Positions 6,885-9,738 of a stretch of 9,738 nt of DNA are shown here, piece by piece; the stretch's first letter is position 1, and each line of letters opens with the position of its first letter. Location of the stretch: NCBI GenBank assembly GCA_023386855.1, contig JAEWIW010000021.1, positions 1 through 9,738 on the forward strand, written 5' to 3'. Position numbers and translations under genes: made by a program. The notes beneath the pieces are model-generated. The model was not told the origin of the DNA. It did not search any database and worked only from the letters and a program-made list of their open reading frames with translations. The stretch comes from Bacteroidota bacterium. GTDB lineage: Bacteria > Bacteroidota > Bacteroidia > Chitinophagales > Chitinophagaceae.

Positions 6885-7631
6885 TTGAAGAGAATTATAT
6901 TCCTTTTGCTGGTCATTTCATTCACAGCCTTTGGCTTTGGCGCGATGGCACAGGTAAGGGTTAGTGGCAGGGTTTATGATATTTCCGGCAAGGTTCCGCT
7001 TGAAGCAGTGAGTGTTCTGAGCAATTCCGGCAAGGGAACCATGACCGACAAGGATGGAAAATATTCCATCGTACTAGGAGAATCGGATTCCCTCTGGTTT
7101 TCCTACCTCAATAAGCCAACCGTTCATTATTCTGTTAAACTGATCCCCAACAGGGAAAATTTTGAAATAGCCCTTCACGTATATCCTACCACCCTCAAGG
7201 AAGTGCATTTTATGCCAAAGAACTACAGGATGGATTCGCTCCAGAACCGGGAGGATTATGCCAAGGCATTCAATTTTGAAAAACCAGGCATTGGTTCCTC
7301 GCTGAATATGGGCCCCTCGGGCGGCGTGGGCCTCGACCTGGACGCTTTCATTTCAATGTTCCAGTTCAAAAAAAACCGGCGGATGCTGGCTTTCCAGGAA
7401 CGGCTACTCTATGAAGAAGCTGAAAAATATATCGATCACCGGTTCAACAGGGCACTGGTAATCAGGCTCACCGGGCTGAGGGGACTAGACCTGGACCTTT
7501 TTATGAAAAGGTACCGTCCTGATATCGAGTTTACCCGCACCAGCTCTGATTACGAGTTCCAGCAGTATATCAAGCAAAGCTTCTTTAATTACCAACGGCT
7601 CAGGAAATTCGAAAAAGAAATAGGGAAATAA
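6885..7631 (+). CDS. Secreted protein with carboxypeptidase-like regulatory domain, function unknown
   Basis: The 248-residue product opens with a Sec signal peptide, KRIIFLLLVISFTAFGFGAMAQ, cut near residue 23. Residues about 24-100 form a carboxypeptidase-regulatory-like beta-sandwich, shown by VSGRVYDISGKVPLEAVSVL and GKGTMTDKDGKYSI. The rest (about 103-248) is a helical, charged region with no motif I recognise, ending in YEFQQYIKQSFFNYQRLRKF, a style common in Bacteroidota hypothetical proteins. Start choice: a stop at 6852-6854 closes the frame upstream and the first ATG (Met21) falls at the signal cleavage site, so the TTG at 6885-6887 is the only start that keeps the signal peptide. 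The amidohydrolase gene begins 12 nt after its stop, suggesting one transcript and a related extracytoplasmic job. I cannot name a substrate. It lacks the barrel and plug of a TonB-dependent receptor. Confidence 0.8.
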   Translation: MKRIIFLLLVISFTAFGFGAMAQVRVSGRVYDISGKVPLEAVSVLSNSGKGTMTDKDGKYSIVLGESDSLWFSYLNKPTVHYSVKLIPNRENFEIALHVYPTTLKEVHFMPKNYRMDSLQNREDYAKAFNFEKPGIGSSLNMGPSGGVGLDLDAFISMFQFKKNRRMLAFQERLLYEEAEKYIDHRFNRALVIRLTGLRGLDLDLFMKRYRPDIEFTRTSSDYEFQQYIKQSFFNYQRLRKFEKEIGK

Positions 7632-7643
7632 TTATATTTCAGG

Positions 7644-9251
7644 GTGAAGCTCTCTTCCTTCCTCATATTACTATGCCTGTTCAACCAGGTGATTGCGCAG
7701 GTGAACACAGGCAATGTTCCTTCAATTTCCAGCAACTATGACCTTATAATTACAAACGGACGGATACTGGATGGAACAGGAAACTCGTGGTACCGTGCAG
7801 ATATCGGTATTCGTGGAAAAAGGATCGCCTTCATCGGCCATATTTCTACTCCCCAGTCGGCCGCAGCCAGGGTAATCGATGCCAAAGGACAGGTGGTATC
7901 GCCAGGATTCATAGATGTTCATACCCATATCGAAGAAGATGAAGCCCGGAATCCTACGACAGATAATTTCATCCATGACGGCGTAACCACTGTAATTACA
8001 GGCAATTGCGGCTCATCAAAACTTGACCTTGGAAATTATTTCCGGTACCTCGACAGCCTTAAGCTTTCTATCAATGTTGCTTCCCTTATCGGGCACAATG
8101 ATGTGCGGAAATCTGTAATGGGCACTGCCAACCGCCCACCCTCACCAGCTGAAATGGAAAAAATGGAGTCACTGGTAGAAAAAGCAATGAAGGACGGGGC
8201 CGCTGGATTATCCACGGGCCTGATCTATGTTCCGGGAACCTACTCCACTACCCCCGAGATCACCGGGCTGGCCAGGGTCGCGGCTAAATATAATGGCGTT
8301 TATGCCACCCATATGCGAAGTGAATCCGACAGTGTGTTGGAAGCCATTGGGGAAGCCCTGGAAATTGGGAAAGAAGCTTCCATACCGGTTGAAATTTCGC
8401 ATTTCAAAGTTGGCGGGCAACGAAAGCCAGGCATGAGCATACGTACACTTCAACTGGTCGAAGAGGCCAGGGCCCGGGGCATTGATGTAACCATCGACCA
8501 GTACCCCTATACCGCGAGCAGCACTTCACTCAATAGCCTTCTGCCCGCCTGGGTGCTGGAAGGCGACAAAACAACCATTCGCTCCAGGCTTGAAGAGGAA
8601 ACCACCCGGAAAGCAGTGATCGCAGAAATGCTTAACCGGTTGAAACGAAGGGGCAGGAAGCATTATGATTATGCTGTAGTCACCAATTACCCATTCGATA
8701 CAGGCTTTAACGGTAGATCCATTGAGCAAATCAACCGTTTGATGGGAAAACGACATTCGCGTAAGCAGGAAGCCCGCACCATTCTTTCCATGGTAATTAA
8801 TGGGGGTGCTCAAATGGTTTTTCATGGAATGTGGGAAGAAGATGTACGGCGGATCATGCAATACCCATTTAATATAACGGGTTCCGATGCCTCCATCAGG
8901 ATCTTTGGAGAAGGGGTGCCACATCCAAGAGGTTATGGTTCCAATGCCCGGGTACTGGCAAAATACGTCAGGGAGGAAAAATTAATCAGCCTTGAAGAAG
9001 CGGTGAGAAGAATGACCTCGCTTCCTGCAAGGAAATTCCATCTTAAAGATAGAGGACTGCTACTGGAAGGTTATTATGCTGATCTCATCATCTTTGATGA
9101 AAACAACATCAGGGATGAATCTACCTATACTAACCCCCATGCTTATTCGAAGGGCGTCAGTTACGTGATCGTCAATGGCCAGCTGGTGGTGGAAGAAGGG
9201 AAGCACCTGGGTACCAGGAGTGGGGAAACTTTGAGAGTGAACAGTGATTAG
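7644..9251 (+). CDS. Secreted amidohydrolase, N-acyl-D-amino-acid deacylase (D-aminoacylase) family
   Basis: Members of this family hydrolyse N-acyl-D-amino acids to a D-amino acid and a carboxylate, using a metal site in a TIM barrel. The 535-residue protein has a signal peptide (KLSSFLILLCLFNQVIAQ), so it acts in the periplasm or outside the cell. Visible motifs are SPGFIDVHTH (metal ligands His93, His95), GVTTVITGNCGSS (Cys122, the family's bridging cysteine), ATHMRSE (His223), EISHFKVGG (His253) and ITGSDAS (catalytic Asp415). HPRGYGSNARVLAKYVRE and LPARKFHLKDRGLLLEGYYA close the barrel and begin the terminal beta-sandwich. All the active-site residues of the family are present. The start is GTG at 7644-7646, since no ATG precedes or overlaps the signal peptide. 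It follows the preceding gene by 12 nt. The last four codons (VNSD and the TAG stop) fall at or within a tandem repeat. Acyl group and amino-acid preference cannot be read from the sequence. Confidence 0.9.
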   Translation: MKLSSFLILLCLFNQVIAQVNTGNVPSISSNYDLIITNGRILDGTGNSWYRADIGIRGKRIAFIGHISTPQSAAARVIDAKGQVVSPGFIDVHTHIEEDEARNPTTDNFIHDGVTTVITGNCGSSKLDLGNYFRYLDSLKLSINVASLIGHNDVRKSVMGTANRPPSPAEMEKMESLVEKAMKDGAAGLSTGLIYVPGTYSTTPEITGLARVAAKYNGVYATHMRSESDSVLEAIGEALEIGKEASIPVEISHFKVGGQRKPGMSIRTLQLVEEARARGIDVTIDQYPYTASSTSLNSLLPAWVLEGDKTTIRSRLEEETTRKAVIAEMLNRLKRRGRKHYDYAVVTNYPFDTGFNGRSIEQINRLMGKRHSRKQEARTILSMVINGGAQMVFHGMWEEDVRRIMQYPFNITGSDASIRIFGEGVPHPRGYGSNARVLAKYVREEKLISLEEAVRRMTSLPARKFHLKDRGLLLEGYYADLIIFDENNIRDESTYTNPHAYSKGVSYVIVNGQLVVEEGKHLGTRSGETLRVNSD

Positions 9252-9292
9252 TGTGATTAGTGTGACAAGTGATTTAACCGGTCCACGGCCCC
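9243..9292 (+). repeat. Dispersed repeat copy 2: ATTAGTGTG tandem repeats ending in a CCGGTCCACGGCCCC block
   Basis: Two clean ATTAGTGTG units lie at 9247-9264, followed by ACAAGTGATTT (9265-9275) and CCGGTCCACGGCCCC (9278-9292). This repeats the block order of 6634-6705 in the same orientation. The 13-mer TGTGATTAGTGTG at 9252-9264 is identical to 6638-6650. CCGGTCC at 9278-9284 is the same heptamer as the right arm of the foldback element. The TAG at 9249-9251 ends the amidohydrolase gene. The rest of the gap to 9364 shows nothing recognisable. Confidence 0.75.
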
Positions 9293-9364
9293 ATAGACTA
9301 TTTCTAAATACCAACACCATACAACGCATAGCGGCTGGGTTGCGTCTTTGGCGAAAAATAATCA

Positions 9365-9685
9365 ATGAAGATGAAGACACTGCAGCCTCGCCAGGAGGTT
9401 TCCCTGGTATTTTGCATTGTGATGGACCTGATCGGTTATGCCAGCTTTGCGTTGCCAGTACTGGGAGAATTCGCCGACATCATCTGGGCTCCCATCTCAG
9501 CAATGATATTTTTTAAAACCTTCGGTGGCTGGAAAGGCGCTTTTGGAGGAGTTTTCAACTTTGTGGAAGAAATACTTCCCGGCCTTGATTTCATTCCAAC
9601 TTTCACCATAACATGGATGTTCAATAAACTGGGGAAGAAACAGTTTTCACCACGAAATGCGACCATTATTTCTTCATCACGCTAG
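9365..9685 (+). CDS. Small membrane protein of unknown function
   Basis: The 106-residue product starts MKMKTLQPRQ. A hydrophobic stretch follows at about 12-33 (VSLVFCIVMDLIGYASFALP), then a second at about 38-50 (DIIWAPISAMIFF) and a Gly/Phe-rich region around 53-67. After that come VEEILPGLDFIPTFTITWMF (67-86) and a basic tail. The Trp-Ala-Pro motif, the paired glutamates before LPGLDFIPTFT and the positive C-terminus suggest an inner-membrane protein with two or three helices. I recall similar short proteins in Bacteroidota that are annotated only as hypothetical, so I give no function. A second ATG at 9371 is an equally good start. It lies 113 nt after the amidohydrolase gene, across repeat copy 2, so cotranscription is possible but not shown. 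Coding-like composition and a coherent membrane layout make it a real gene in my view. Confidence 0.72.
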   Translation: MKMKTLQPRQEVSLVFCIVMDLIGYASFALPVLGEFADIIWAPISAMIFFKTFGGWKGAFGGVFNFVEEILPGLDFIPTFTITWMFNKLGKKQFSPRNATIISSSR

Positions 9686-9692
9686 CAGATTT

Positions 9693-9725
9693 TTGACCAG
9701 GCAGTTCATTAATAAAGCTGGTCAA
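9693..9725. repeat. Perfect 8-bp inverted repeat TTGACCAG / CTGGTCAA after the small membrane protein gene
   Basis: TTGACCAG at 9693-9700 and CTGGTCAA at 9718-9725 are exact reverse complements separated by 17 bases. The repeat begins eight bases after the stop at 9685. No T-rich run follows on either strand, so it is not a standard terminator. It could be a transcript-end stem-loop or an operator for a gene beyond the right edge. Confidence 0.5.
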
Positions 9726-9738
9726 CGGAGTTTAATAC

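Noticed and set aside
8526..8924. Open frame of 132 codons on the minus strand
   Set aside because: It lies wholly antisense to the amidohydrolase gene, across its conserved barrel region, and shows no protein family features.
9693..9725. Rho-independent terminator
   Set aside because: The 17-base loop and the lack of a T-rich run on either strand after the stem do not fit.

Overview
The window looks like a piece of a Bacteroidota chromosome, most likely from the family Chitinophagaceae or a close relative. Three things point there. The left half carries alternative complex III genes in the Bacteroidota arrangement (actA-actB-actC). The genes lack clear Shine-Dalgarno sequences, and TAnnTTTG-type promoter boxes are present. 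A secreted protein with a carboxypeptidase-like regulatory domain is also present. Base composition is moderate and even, apart from two short repeat tracts.

Left half, minus strand (1-5747): an operon read right to left, actA (c-type cytochrome with six haem sites), actB (fused molybdopterin-oxidoreductase-like and iron-sulfur subunit with an extended Tat signal) and actC (NrfD/PsrC-like quinol-binding membrane subunit). actC runs off the left edge and has no stop codon inside the window. Together these form the core of the quinol:cytochrome c/oxidase oxidoreductase that replaces the bc1 complex. ActC takes electrons from menaquinol, the ActB clusters relay them, and the ActA haems pass them to a cytochrome or a haem-copper oxidase. 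The remaining subunits (actD, actE, actF) and oxidase genes would be expected beyond the left edge, which is inference.

Middle (5748-6884): a divergent promoter region, then purN (GAR transformylase, purine synthesis) on the plus strand. The 3' end of purN runs into a GC-rich foldback repeat bounded by perfect 15-bp inverted repeats (6605-6784). This element also contains degenerate 9-bp tandem repeats and a strong 35-nt hairpin.

Right half, plus strand (6885-9685): a two-gene unit encoding a secreted protein of unknown function with a carboxypeptidase-like regulatory domain (TTG start) and a secreted N-acyl-D-amino-acid deacylase-like amidohydrolase (GTG start). A second copy of the tandem repeat family follows and supplies the amidohydrolase stop codon. 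Then comes a 106-residue membrane protein of unknown function. The window ends with a short inverted repeat.

The enzymes belong to known families. The least explained material is the repeat family that brackets the two-gene unit and forms the 3' ends of both purN and the amidohydrolase gene. No RNA gene, CRISPR array, insertion sequence or phage gene was seen.
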